A DNA stretch of 64,000 nt from Unio delphinus (taxonomy: Eukaryota; Mollusca; Bivalvia; Unionida; Unionidae): contig JAQISU010000163.1 in the NCBI GenBank assembly GCA_029339505.1, forward strand, positions 434,001 to 498,000. Direction: 5' to 3'. Of the stretch, positions 12,166 through 22,794 are shown piece after piece. A program made the position numbers and the translations under genes. The notes beneath the pieces were generated by a model. It saw only the letters and a list, made by a program, of their open reading frames with translations, was not told the DNA's origin and ran no database searches. Position 1 is the first letter of the stretch; each line of letters begins with the position of its first letter.

Positions 12166-12338
12166 GGACAAGAAGAACTGTAGGAGATCAAGGGAAACAC
12201 CCTAGTATAGTTGATCCAGAGTCTCTGGGAGACAAAGAAAAAAGAAAAATGATTATTAAGCATTACTCAGGCTCCAAGGCAATTCGTTTTTTAGTGTCTA
12301 CCACATATCTTGTCTTAATATCATACTGTCAGATACAG
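12166..12338 (+). CDS. Candidate internal coding exon, unidentified
   Basis: Open frame of 173 nt between an acceptor-like 'aaaaagcttttag' and a donor-like CAG|GTAGCA. The translation starts polar and charged (DKEKRKMIIKHYSGSKAIRF) and turns hydrophobic (FLVSTTYLVLISYC), as at the start of a membrane segment. The frame enters in mid-codon and leaves in phase 0, as an exon could. No family was recognised. The alternatives are chance or an old transposon fragment. No neighbouring exons were found. Confidence 0.25.
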
Positions 12339-12926
12339 GTAGCATTCTGCATATTTTTAAATATTGTTTAGGGATATTTAGAACATTAAAAATATGATTA
12401 TAATTATCAGCTTATTGTAAAGTTTGAAAACTCTGAAGTCAAAAGAAAAAAAAGATCTCTGAACATGTAATTTAAAACACAAATCCGATTACTTAATATG
12501 TCTTGGCAAAATCAGCTGTGCAGCTAAAATGGCATGATTACTACATTATGACATCATCAATGATGTCACTTTTTACTTAAGTGTACCTTTCTGCTATAAA
12601 CTTCTGGAAACATTTGACTTAAAACGATGCAGTTGTGTCAATCAGATCTTATTAATAAAAAGGAAAAATAAATCTACAACTGTATTGACTGGAATAAAAG
12701 TATATTGTGAAAAACAAAAGAAAATATAAAGTATAAAAAATCTGGAAATTCTTTATGACCTGCCATAAACTTAATGTGTGCTTTGTTTATTGTGAAAAAA
12801 ATTGCTTTCAATGTGTCATACTAAAAGAACAAACAACTCACCAACATTTTATTCATGTTCTTGTTATGGAGTCTATGATTTTCAAACTATGCATATTTTA
12901 CAAATTTCAAATATTCATTCAGCTAT
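12339..12926. other. Intergenic or intronic DNA
   Basis: Nothing supported beyond AT-rich unique-looking sequence. Confidence 0.45.
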
Positions 12927-12999
12927 TTTAACACTTTGTCACAATTAGTGACAGGGGTACTTTTTAACACTTTGTCACAATTAGTGGCAGGGTACTTTT
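12927..12999. repeat. 36-bp tandem duplication
   Basis: Two units with the core 'taacactttgtcacaatta', period 36 (starts 12929 and 12965), differing by a G run and one substitution. Confidence 0.9.
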
Positions 13000-13871
13000 T
13001 CACCAGAACTTACTAAGTAATAACCATTACATGGGCACAGAAACTCGACTAACAGCAAGAAAATTGTAAACCAAGCTATCCACTTTGGATAGCTAAAACT
13101 TTCTCATATGATCAAACTTAATTTTAAAACTTCACACCATAATCCAAGAACAATAATGTATTCATTCATTAATCTTCAATGATAATTTAAAACCGAAGTG
13201 AATGATTCTTACTTTATCTTTACTTCCTGATCCAAAACATGCTCAGTAGATGAATATACATATATGAATATATGAATGATGAGAACATTCTTTAAATGAT
13301 CCCTCCTCCAATTATTTAGGAGGGATTTTGGATGGTGGAAGGGAATGTGGCCTGAGACTTTTTCTAATGACGAAAAAATCACTCTAGGTAATAAAAAATA
13401 GTACGAGTAGATTAAAAAATTGTGAAGTGCAATTTTTTATCTTTCTAAGTTAGACAGGTAAGACCCATTACTGGGTCCTCTGCACCTCCTCCAAATTAAT
13501 TCATAAAGGTAAACTCAATATTGGGCCCATGCTGAAATGAAAAATATTTCAAAATTATGCAGAATTCCAAGTATTAGCATTTAATCCTATAATTATGCAA
13601 AACTTTGTCAAATAATCTGCCTGTAGTATAATGTTTGAATGCTTTCATTAGTGGTCAGTGTGACATGTACACATTAAGACTGATGTATGATGACAAGTCA
13701 GTAATACATTGTTTAGTATGCTGAAGATAATCTGTTTTGCTTTGGGTATGAACTGAATTTTAATTATGATTTAACCATCAACAGCTAGGTACAGACAAAT
13801 GAGCATTGTTGATGTAAGGTCATATAGTGGTAGGTGACAGGACTGTGATAAACCAGGGGTGAATTTTAGGA
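13000..13871. other. Intergenic DNA, nothing recognised
   Basis: No supported feature. Confidence 0.5.

Positions 13872-13942
<71 letters not shown>
13872..13942. repeat. Compound (GT)n(GA)n microsatellite
   Basis: A GT run passes directly into a GA run with one A-A interruption. Confidence 0.95.
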
Positions 13943-14002
13943 TTTTTAATAAAGCTTTTTTTTAACTAAAAATCAGTTATATTGTTATAATGTCCGTAGG
14001 GT

Positions 14003-14072
14003 GTGAGTTTATAGTGATGTCTAGCACTGGGGCATCATGCCATAGACATGTAACATTATGCCCTGCAGGAAG
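14003..14072 (-). mobile_element. SINE-B fragment
   Basis: Reads 'tatagtgatgtctagcac' and 'gtaacattatgccctgc', matching the reverse complement of the SINE-B body (compare 21715-21775). Head and tail are absent. Confidence 0.65.
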
Positions 14073-14936
14073 AAAGAATGAAGGAAATGAGACAGAAAAA
14101 CACAAACCAACCACTAATAGTGATTTGGAAAGGTCCATAAGCATCAGGTTGTGCTGTCATGTCAGGCAACGAGTTTGATCTGTCATTCAAAAAGATGATG
14201 AAATTTGTTCTACAAGTAAAACAGCTAATTAAGTTTGCATTTGTAACTCTTTTTCTGAGAGAAAGTGAATCATTCACATTCACATGTTAATTTTCTTTTA
14301 TGTAATTGATTGAATTGTTGTATTTTACATAGAGAGACTTGTGTTATTCTTTTGTATATTTCTATTCAGTTCTATGGTATTCCATCCCATAATATCATTT
14401 TATTTTACTGTTTACACGATCTGGCCATGGGCATTTAAAACATCGATGTTGATCAATTCTCCTAGATAAGGATAACCAAAATCTGAATGGAGTGGGGAGT
14501 GATTTCACATCTATCCCTTGCACACACCATCACAAATCCTATATTCACAAAACTAATTGGGTCAAGTCACATTCAAAATCAGCCATTTTTTTTTATACCT
14601 TGACCAACACACAGACCATTTACTCTTTGAGGCAAGTAATTTCATTTGTTAAGACCATCAGACTTAATCCAAGAGTTCAATAACTATTCAACCAAAACCA
14701 GGTCGGCTGCCTCATTCTGGTGTGTTCTTGGCAAAGATACTTTACTCACATTTCCTTAGTATTATATAATCAAGAATGTACTGAACATGTGCCACCCCCA
14801 CCCCCTAACCCAACCCTAATATCCTTCACAAGCAGAGACAGTGAGTGCAGTAAGATGAATATCCTCTAATATGTACATGTCGTAAGGTAACTGCCCAAAG
14901 AATTCACTAATTAAGAAGAAATGAGACCTCAAAAAA
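14073..14936. other. Intergenic DNA, nothing recognised
   Basis: Overlapping short open frames on both strands near 14000-14300 show no family resemblance. Confidence 0.5.
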
Positions 14937-15121
14937 AGGGTCCCCAGGTGGCAGAGTTATCTAAGGAGCTCACCTTACAGATCACTGAAATCTAATCTCT
15001 GTCCACATAGGTTTGAGTCTTGGCTTGGCCAACATGTGAGAAAGTCTGCCACTTTCTTCCCATGGGTTGGTGGTATAGTGTCCCAGGCTTCTCCCGTACC
15101 AAATAGACTGGCTACCATGTA
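14937..15121 (+). mobile_element. SINE-A, 5' part of an interrupted copy
   Basis: Matches SINE-A from the tRNA-like head (degenerate A box) through a B box-like 'ggtttgagtc' to 'ggctaccatgtat', and stops there. The missing 3' end (cctatcaagtgctg...) resumes at 16858, so 15122-16857 is a younger insertion or expansion inside this SINE. Confidence 0.8.
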
Positions 15122-15125
15122 TGTG

Positions 15126-15163
<38 letters not shown>
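15122..15163. repeat. (GT)n-(TA)n microsatellite
   Basis: A GT run followed by a TA run at the left border of the inserted block. A similar GT/TA compound repeat marks the right border at 16822-16855. Confidence 0.9.
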
Positions 15164-15166
<3 letters not shown>

Positions 15167-16012
15167 GTTGTTAAACGAAAATCGGAAATCCGATTATCGG
15201 TTTTGAAAACGATTATTGGTTTTTGTACAAAACGATAATCGAATTCAATATATTTTTCCATTTTTGTTGTGAAAATTTTAAAAAATGCCAGAAAAAAATT
15301 CATTCATGCATTTGTTTAGTGTTTACATTTAAATACAATATGGCCAGCGCTCCATGCAGCGTGTTTGTAAATGAATACATTTATTGTTGAAGGATGTCAA
15401 TAGTTAGTCGACCGACCAGTCGCTAAGTTCTTTGATGTCCGAAATTGACAACAATAGACCATTAATAGCTACAGTCTCTGTTGTTGAGGACTGGTCTCTG
15501 CTGGTTGTGTCTTTTCAAGTTTACAAATATGGCTGGTCGTATAAATAAATCTGATGTATGGGAAAACTTCGAAAAAATTTCATCAAGCATGGCTCGCTGT
15601 AAACTATGTTCACAACAAATAAGTCGGAACGGTGGTACTACTACTGGATCGCATGCACATTTGCGTAGCAAACATCCTGGAATTGTGGCTCCTTCAAATG
15701 TTCAGTCGCGATTAACAACATTTATTGGAACACAAAGAAACTGTCCTGATAGTCATCAAGAAAAAGTTGCTGTAGCTAAGTTTGTCGCTGAAAACATGCT
15801 ACCAATTTTGATTGTTGAATCCAATTCCTTCTGTGATTTGATGGCTTTGGTGGAGCCACAATATCGTCCTTCATGCCATCAGACGATGTGCGTCTATACG
15901 TTATGGTATGTAATGAATATCTTTTATACGCAAGAGGCATTCACTAACTTGCATTATAAGAATATATTTCTTGTAATTTTAATGTAGGACAAAAACCGAT
16001 AATCGGTTTAAA
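15162..16012 (+). mobile_element. hAT transposon remnant with BED-finger ORF
   Basis: The left end taagggttgttaaacg is followed by subterminal copies of CGATTATCGG/CGATAATCGG-type motifs. A last copy (aaaaccgataatcggttt) lies at 15989-16009 before an (AC)n run. These motifs resemble those of the MITE at 10629-11305. The interior encodes the N-terminus of a hAT transposase (next entry). No matching right-hand TIR is visible, so the right end is lost. Confidence 0.7.
15529..15987 (+). pseudogene. Truncated hAT/ZBED-like transposase (BED zinc finger)
   Basis: From the Met at 15529 (preferred over the upstream Met at 15481 because it directly precedes the domain) the protein starts MAGRINKSDVWENFEKI. 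It continues with a BED finger: C-x2-C in ARCKLCSQQ, then GSHAHLRSKHPG supplying the two histidines. After it come a Q-rich linker (QSRLTTFIG) and the hAT-typical segment FVAENMLPILIVES...LVEPQYRPSCHQTM. Homology stops at about residue 120; the last 35 residues look random. The DDE catalytic core and hATC dimerisation region are missing, so this cannot transpose by itself. Confidence 0.8.
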
Positions 16013-16029
16013 ATACACACACACACACA

Positions 16030-16818
16030 CAGAGTCTGCTACAGATATATGCATATCGTATAACTGCATATTCCGCCTTCAATTGCATAGCTTTATGCCA
16101 GTCCCAATTTGTTACCATTGTTTTCAATGGATATCAATGTTGGACAATTGCATATCATTTATATGCATACTCGCATTATTGCATACATTTTTCTGATCCG
16201 AACATTCATTATTATGTGTTAAGTTGCTTCGGACAACTGCATTGTTCAAAATGGTTCCTTTCAAAATGAAAAGAAACCGATTCCGAACATTGGCGCTAAA
16301 GGTTGAATAATGAGGTCTGTTAATATCAACATCACAGCTTTTAGATCTCCGTTGGTCAGCAGGAGGCGCTATAGTAGATAACCATAAATATTAACAAGAC
16401 AGCATTTGCTCTCTGATTCTCTGTTCATCACCAGGAGACATGATAGTAGACAACCATAATAATGAACCAAGCATGGTCGACGGCTTTAAAACTCTTTAAC
16501 TTTAACACAAACTCGCATCGCCCTAGTTAAATATCCAATCCAGTCTGGTCATTAAATTTATTAGATTAAGACTGGAGCGCTGACCACAAGTCTGCTCCTC
16601 GACCTACTGACAAAACTGACCTCCATATGAACAATACCAGAGCAAATCGCATCACAATTAAATGAACTCGGCCAAAAGGGGGTTTGTTTCGGAGAAATAA
16701 TGGGTATCAGTATGCATGCTGCACCAGATACACGCCATAACATGAATGCCGGTTTAGTACATACGCCGCCTAATTGCATATCATATCCCGAGGCCATGCA
16801 TATAAGCGGAGCCAACTG
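16030..16818. mobile_element. pogo/Tc1-type DNA element (family P1)
   Basis: The right end, reverse complemented, is CAGTTGGCTCCGCTTATATG preceded by TA (16819-16820). The left end (cagagtctgctacagatata) is a diverged copy of the same TIR. The left 450 bp match, in reverse complement, the element at 58680-59136. A TIR starting CAG with a TA target is typical of the pogo/Tc1-mariner group. The minus-strand frame 16561-16815 (84 residues) shows no transposase motif that I recognise. Confidence 0.6.
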
Positions 16819-16821
16819 TAG

Positions 16822-16855
16822 TTGTGTGTGTGTGTGTGTATGTATATATATATAA
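16822..16855. repeat. (GT)n-(TA)n microsatellite, right border of inserted block
   Basis: GT repeats then TA repeats, mirroring the left border at 15122-15163. Confidence 0.85.
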
Positions 16856-16857
16856 AA

Positions 16858-16903
16858 CCTATCAAGTGCTGATTAATGGCATTACACCCACAAAACAAAA
16901 GAA
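16858..16903 (+). mobile_element. SINE-A, 3' part of the interrupted copy
   Basis: Reads 'cctatcaagtgctgatta' and 'atggcattacacccac', the SINE-A 3' end, continuing the copy that breaks off at 15121. Confidence 0.75.
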
Positions 16904-17280
16904 AACAATGAAAGTATTAAAACTTGCACACACTTTATAATAAATTGTCAAGAGAAACACACCGTCAGGAGAAACACACTTGACAATAAACTGCCAGGAA
17001 AAAGGAATTCTTAAGTCCAGGTATTCACAATAAGCCCAAGACCACGATAAGAGAAACTGAGTGAAGAAATCAATTTAGATCAAGAGCAAATTCCTCCCTG
17101 GTTCTAAACAATCTCAGTTATCTACATTTGGCACTGCAATTAATGAGAAGTCAAGGTTTTATAAGGACATTCAGGTAATATATTGAGGAACTTCATCATA
17201 CATTATCTTTTTGATACCTTCCAACATTACCTACATGGAGTATTGAATTTATTAAACTTTTTATTACACATTTTTGTTAC
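16904..17280. other. Intergenic DNA, nothing recognised
   Basis: Two short direct repeats containing 'gaaacacac' near 16954-16980. Nothing else supported. Confidence 0.45.
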
Positions 17281-17346
17281 ACTATCCATAAGAGGACCTC
17301 AAGGGAGAATAGTCCTTTACTAACGAGTCACCCTCTATAAATAAAG

Positions 17347-17391
<45 letters not shown>
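17281..17391 (+). mobile_element. 5'-truncated LINE-C 3' end with (ATT)n tail
   Basis: 'gggagaatagtcctttacta' and 'caccctctataaataaag' followed by (ATT)n match the 3' terminus of the LINE at 59936-61035. Only the 3' UTR remains. Confidence 0.75.
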
Positions 17392-17393
<2 letters not shown>

Positions 17394-18437
17394 CTTAATG
17401 AAGGTTAGATTTAATATCCTGCACTATCCTAGATGATGCAAAAGGGAAAAGTTGAGTTGGGTAGGTGTTTTATTGCACAACACACATGTAGGTTTGACTG
17501 TGTGACTGCCAAGGCAAGTTGCAAAAAAAGCCAAAGGACACAACCACATATTTCCATTCCGAACACTAATCAAGAATACATAACAGCTAGCCAATAATGG
17601 CTGATCCAATGGTGGGAACTGATCATCAGATAAATTCTTTGATCACTGAAAACCAGCATCTCTCATCAAGAAAAGATGACAGTCAATAAATATATGCAAT
17701 ACTTGTATAGGCTGCAAATCCAGGACTATTTGGTCAAGAGTTCCATTCAGTTCACATGGCTTACAATCCCAAACTTTCTGTTATGACTTATGTATACTAT
17801 TTTGATGGCAAAAGATGGTAATGGATTTCAAGTAAATATCCCAGGTGGCTCCTTAATCCATCAATGACCTATGTTTGCTATGATTCAAGCTACAAGTCCC
17901 ATATCTGGAGTCATTACTACAAATTCAACAAAGCTTTGACAATGATATAATCACTGATACCATGAGAAGAGTGATCATACCTTTATATCCTGCAACTTTC
18001 TAACACAAGTCAACACAATGTCTAATAAATGAATAAGACAGGTTAGATGTCTGCAGATGTTTGCCTGAGAGTAAACAGCTGAAACCTGATTGCTCCAGTA
18101 AACATTTGCATACAGCAAGCCATACTATGGTCTCAAAGAAAAGTAACAAAAATAAGTGAGACAAAATTTAAAAAAATTAGACAAATAATTTATATTCCAA
18201 GAATATCAAGCAAAAATGTAAAAAGACCTTTCAGTATTGCAAATAAAAACTCAAATAGTCCTAGAATTACTAACACAATTCCTATTGAAAAAAGTTCTGA
18301 CTAAACATTCGTGGTATTCCATTTAATTTCCAAAATCAAAGGTGTTGATGTACCTGTAGTGGCTGGTAGTTTCTAATGTATTAACCGATCACCTGTATTG
18401 TAATGATGGGCCAACAGTCTCTTGCTAAATCACAGTA
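17392..18437. other. Intergenic DNA, nothing recognised
   Basis: No supported feature. Confidence 0.5.
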
Positions 18438-18615
18438 CAGTGGAACCTGTCTTGAAAGACCACCCTTTCTGCCATAAAATTATGGTCTCTCAAGACAGGT
18501 GGTCTATCATAACCTGTCACAATGCTATATAATCATTACATTTGTGCATTGAGAATATGGTCTCTTAAGACAGTTTGTCTCAAATAGCAGTGGTCTTTTA
18601 AGACAGGTTTCACAG
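18438..18615. mobile_element. 178-bp MITE with TA target (Tc1/pogo type)
   Basis: The left end CAGTGGAACCTGTCTTGAAA and the right end, reverse complemented CTGTGAAACCTGTCTTAAAA, form an imperfect TIR of about 25 bp flanked by TA (18436-18437 and 18616-18617). Further copies of the 'tctcaagacaggtggtct' motif lie inside, so much of the element is foldback sequence. No coding capacity. Confidence 0.75.
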
Positions 18616-19512
18616 TAATATGTTCCAAGGTTCTCTTATTTGAAATCACAATAATTATAAGTTTATTAAAGAAAACTTTGTATTTCCAGAGAATAATAAT
18701 TTGACCCAATCAAAATCTGAATACATATATATACATGTACGTGTAATATAAATGCCTTGTGCTGAGATGTTTCACAGGAATACATAATTTTTCCAGTAAA
18801 TAACATTATAAAGCCTTTGACTTGATTGGGGTCACAAACAACATTTTTTGAAAAGATTTTTTTAAATTACTTAACGGAAAATTCCATTCTAGTCTGTTAC
18901 TTACATTAAAATAATTAACATGGTAAACACCTTGACTCAGACCTTGATAAATATGTATACTTCTCTTGACATGATAGTAATGTTAAACCTACACTCAGAG
19001 AAAATGAAATTGGTTTTGGACAAGCAAATCACCTGCAAAATAAAAGTTTACATAACCCAAAGCATATAATGAAAAAATAAATGTGTGTGTGTGTGTGTGT
19101 GTGTGTGTGAAGGGGCAAATTTATGTTGATCTAACAAGAATACATTTGTTGAGACGAGAACCATTAATTAGATTTCAAGAGAATAGATGTGAATCAATCA
19201 TCATACTGCCATGTTCGGAATGTCATTTTGAAGGGACAATGCTATTCTTAATTAAACATTTGTTTGGAGAGCAGCCAGATGGACTATTAGGGGCACAATA
19301 TACGTCGTTTTCATGGTAAAGCTGTCACAATTGAAAAATCACAGAAACTCTGTAACTATCAAACTACCAGGTCAAGCTGACACCAATTTTGGCGCCACTG
19401 AGAAAAAGGCAGCAGAGAGATTTTACTGATTGGTTAAGCTAATTAAGGGGCATGTTTCCCCGCACAAAATTTTCAAAGTTTTAATTTTGCCTCATTGAAA
19501 ATTTTAATCAGT
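18616..19512. other. Intergenic DNA with a GT microsatellite
   Basis: (GT)n lies at 19082-19110. An isolated GTAAGT on the minus strand at about 18899-18904 follows a 38-nt open stretch; not called as an exon. A GATTGG (inverted CCAAT) lies near 19428. Confidence 0.4.
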
Positions 19513-19625
19513 CTAAGCTATTTTGCAAGAGAAACCAGAGTTGTCTCCGTGGGATTTGCAAGAAATTCCCTCGTAAAAACTGCTGTTGAAGGAACCGACG
19601 AACTGATTTGGATGGACGTTGAAGC
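19513..19625 (+). CDS. Candidate coding exon, unidentified
   Basis: Open frame (ARETRVVSVGFARNSLVKTA, then GTDELIWMDVEAK) bounded by an acceptor-like 'attttaatcag' and a donor-like AAG|GTAGTG. It holds several CpGs in otherwise CpG-poor AT-rich DNA. The phrase ELIWMDVE resembles the first acidic motif of oligoribonuclease/DEDD exonucleases (hhWhDxE), but the following residues do not continue that family. A minus-strand frame across the same DNA is open too. No partner exon was found. Confidence 0.2.
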
Positions 19626-20580
19626 AAAGGTAGTGTGACAATTCCATGTAATTTGTTGATGCCATATATAATACTTTGCTAAATTTATTTGTATTTGCAT
19701 GAATTTTTTCCAGTACATTCGTATAATTTGCTTTATGAAATATAACGGTGTCGAGTTTATGCATAGGAAGTTGTACATTAATCTTTAGATAAGTTTGATT
19801 AATTGTTTTAATTTGTCGTGGTGTTTGCATAAAAATTAAGATCTAAGAATAGAATGCATTATATTACTTAATATGATTACGTGATTCCATGTGACTTCCC
19901 TGCATTTATAAGATTTCAAGTATGATTAAAAGCAAGTTTGAAATGACGCAGCAAACTGATTTAATGTATCTCATGTATTCGCTTCCCTTAGAAGTAAACA
20001 AAAAATTCAATCAATTATATAAAACAACTATGAGAAGTCATTACATCATTACATTACTCTGCTTTTGAAAAACAAAACGTTCTCTAATTTCAAAGGAATG
20101 CACAAATGGATTTAAATAAAATAGCTGATCTGTTTACAGATAGATTTAGTTCATCATAGGATTGAGTGAACAATCAAAGTCAACGTCTTTTACGATTGCA
20201 TAACCTGCTTTTTTGGTTCACTCTACTTCCACTGTAGCTGTTCATACCCCTGGATCTCTGGATGCTACTTTCAACAATCCGTCTAAGAATACCTATTAGA
20301 ATTTATATGTCACAGGATTATATCACAGAATTGTACATCTGAAGATAACATGTCTCAGGACTACACATCTCAGGAGCTATTTTCCCCCTTTTAAATAAAT
20401 ATAAATAGAGACATGTAATTGATTGAATTTTTTGTTTACTTCTAAGGGGGCTTGTGTTTGTGTGTTCTATATATATAGATAGACGTCATCAGTTTCTTTC
20501 AAATAAAGTTTGTGCCTGAAGAAGCATAAATGCGAAACTAGTCGCACAAGTTTATCGGCGTTTGTGTTGTTTTTTTTATC

Positions 20581-20584
<4 letters not shown>
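19626..20584. other. Intergenic or intronic DNA
   Basis: Nothing recognised. Confidence 0.45.

Positions 20585-20616
<32 letters not shown>
20585..20616. repeat. (TA)n microsatellite
   Basis: Perfect TA run that directly abuts the 5' end of a SINE-A. Confidence 0.95.
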
Positions 20617-20620
<4 letters not shown>

Positions 20621-20848
20621 GACTGCTCTGAATGGCTGAGTGATCCAAGGCACTCACATCTAAACCTTCATCTGCTTGGGTTTGAGTTTCAGCTTGGCCA
20701 CCAGTGTATACAGACTGCTTGCCAAAGCCTCATCTGTGTTGGTGGTTCTTCCCAGGACTTCCTTCAGTATTCTACCACTAATGTACTTTCTGCCATATAT
20801 ACAGAAGGCTATCATATGCTGAAAAATGGCATTATAACCTACAAAACC
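20617..20848 (+). mobile_element. SINE-A, diverged full copy
   Basis: Head 'aatggctgagtgatccaagg', B-box-like 'gggtttgagtttc', body, and 3' end 'atgctgaaaaatggcattat'. More diverged than the copy at 2919. Confidence 0.75.
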
Positions 20849-21633
20849 AAATACCCCTTTAGTTGATAAAATGGAGAGATGGTTTCAAAGTATTGGAGGG
20901 ATTTACGGAATAATAAAAGATGGGGCTTTAAAATAAAATACATTTGTATGCATTGGGTGGAATTTGGGGTAACTGTCTGTTTCATAAATAAACATGAAAC
21001 CTGCAAGTACACATCCTAAAGCTGACACTGAAATATTATATCTTGAGCATTTTATTTCTCATTGGGAATATCTTTATTCTTGTAGTTATACAAAATATCA
21101 TCTTGTAATGAAACAACATTAAAACTCAAAGTTAAATATGTATTTTTATTAATTCATTTTTCTTTTCAATCTAATATGGCAAGTTTTGATATCAAATACA
21201 CTATTTATATAAATTTCTCAAAGCAAGTAATAATGTGGCACTGAACTGAAATGATAAAGTGAGGGCAATCGAGTGCACCTTGCCAACAGCTAAAGACAAA
21301 CAACCCTTCAACAAAGATTGGTGCCATAATGACAGATCCAGTTTTCCAAACTGGAATTGTGTAACTTCTTGTGAACAGCAAGGGCTTACACTGAAATAGA
21401 ATTTTTTTTGAGGGGAAGGTGTGCCTGATATACATTTTAGAGTGATATGACCAAGAATTAGAACCTGATCTATTTAACACAGGAAATACTTTTCTCAACA
21501 ACAAAGCTCCTTGACCTGCTTTTATTTTAAATAACTCCAGATGATACAAGCCATAAATGCTTCATTTGAATTATTACTTGGGTGTGTGTGTTGTGTGCTA
21601 GGTGGGTGAGTGGGACATACTTCTTAAATAATT
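20849..21633. other. Intergenic DNA, nothing recognised
   Basis: A 114-codon minus-strand frame at 21205-21549 has no family resemblance and is not called. Confidence 0.45.
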
Positions 21634-21945
21634 GTGTTTGTTTGTTTGATTAGGATTTTTAACGTAGCTTTAACAATTTTCCAGTCATATCACTACGATG
21701 TCTGCAGTGAGGCAGTTTATAGTGATGTCTAGCACTGGGGTATTATGCTGCAGACATGTAGCATGATGTCCCGCCCAATCACATTATCCTGACACCAGTT
21801 TTAACATTATCCTGTTTATGCTCAGCACCAAGCGAGGCAGCTGTTAGTACCATTTTTGTAAGTCTCTGATATGACTCGACCAGGGTTCGAGTCCATGACC
21901 TCAAGATTCCGCGGTGGATGCTCTAACCACTAGGCATATGGAGCG
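21634..21945 (-). mobile_element. SINE-B, full copy
   Basis: Reverse complement of the copy at 3876-4197. The (GTTT)n tail lies at the left, the body has 'tatagtgatgtctagcac' and 'aatcacattatcctgacacc', the B box reads as gggttcgagtcc, and the A box region as ctctaaccactaggc. Confidence 0.85.
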
Positions 21946-22700
21946 GTTTAAACAGTTGTGTAATGATTTTTATATAGAAAAACAAGTAATAAGGAGTACT
22001 GATCAGCTTTGAAACTTTAATACTACATTCTCTCCCAACACCTTTCCCTGGATAATTCATACAAATTAGGTTCCAAAAACATGAACTGCACTGGGATAAG
22101 TTATATGGGACCTCAGCAAAATCTACTGATTTTGAAAAACTAGAGGACCAAAGGTATTGGGTATGTTTTAATTGCTGAGTTCTTGCTTCATATACTGCAG
22201 TGGGAATAAATGTATATAGAGCATCCTCTAACCAAGCTGCTTCTTTGCATAAATTACCTTTATTTTTTAAGGCATCCAACCTCATACGGATCATTAAAAA
22301 CTTTAGTCAAGTTGTTTCGACAATCATCATGCATACGTGAAAACATTGTATTAGGAAATACAGATTACAGAAAATGAGTCAGATTCAATTTAAAAAGACT
22401 AATGTCATAAAGATGGTGACCCATGCAACAGAAGGTGTGGTGTGTGAGAACTTTACACAGCATCAGTAAAACCATGATTTACTAATTATAACATATGTAT
22501 CATCATTACTGCAGATGCTACTAATGTATCTGAATCACACAGATCAATATTATTTTAATTATACCTGGTGGAATGTTTTACTATCAAATACCATTCAACA
22601 AGGTAATGAATACAGACAACCACAGGCAACCAACAGCCACATTACTACTTTTGTTCTTTGAGAACATTTATTTACATTCAGGATTTCATAGCAATATGTT

Positions 22701-22703
<3 letters not shown>
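21946..22703. other. Intergenic DNA, nothing recognised
   Basis: A 123-codon minus-strand frame (from 22294) begins in unique DNA and ends in the SINE-B promoter region; not credible as a gene. Confidence 0.45.

Positions 22704-22784
<81 letters not shown>
22704..22784. repeat. Long (TA)n microsatellite
   Basis: About 40 TA repeats followed by a short GA run. Open frames reading IYIYIY across it are artefacts. Confidence 0.97.
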
Positions 22785-22792
<8 letters not shown>

Positions 22793-22794
22793 TG

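Noticed and set aside
18905..18942. 38-nt minus-strand exon before a GTAAGT donor
   Set aside because: Open frame is too short to be informative and the acceptor is weak.
19513..19830. 105- and 86-codon minus-strand frames
   Set aside because: They overlap the plus-strand candidate exon, lack motifs and do not look like a gene on the minus strand.
21205..22294. 114- and 123-codon minus-strand frames
   Set aside because: No family resemblance; the second ends inside the SINE-B promoter region.
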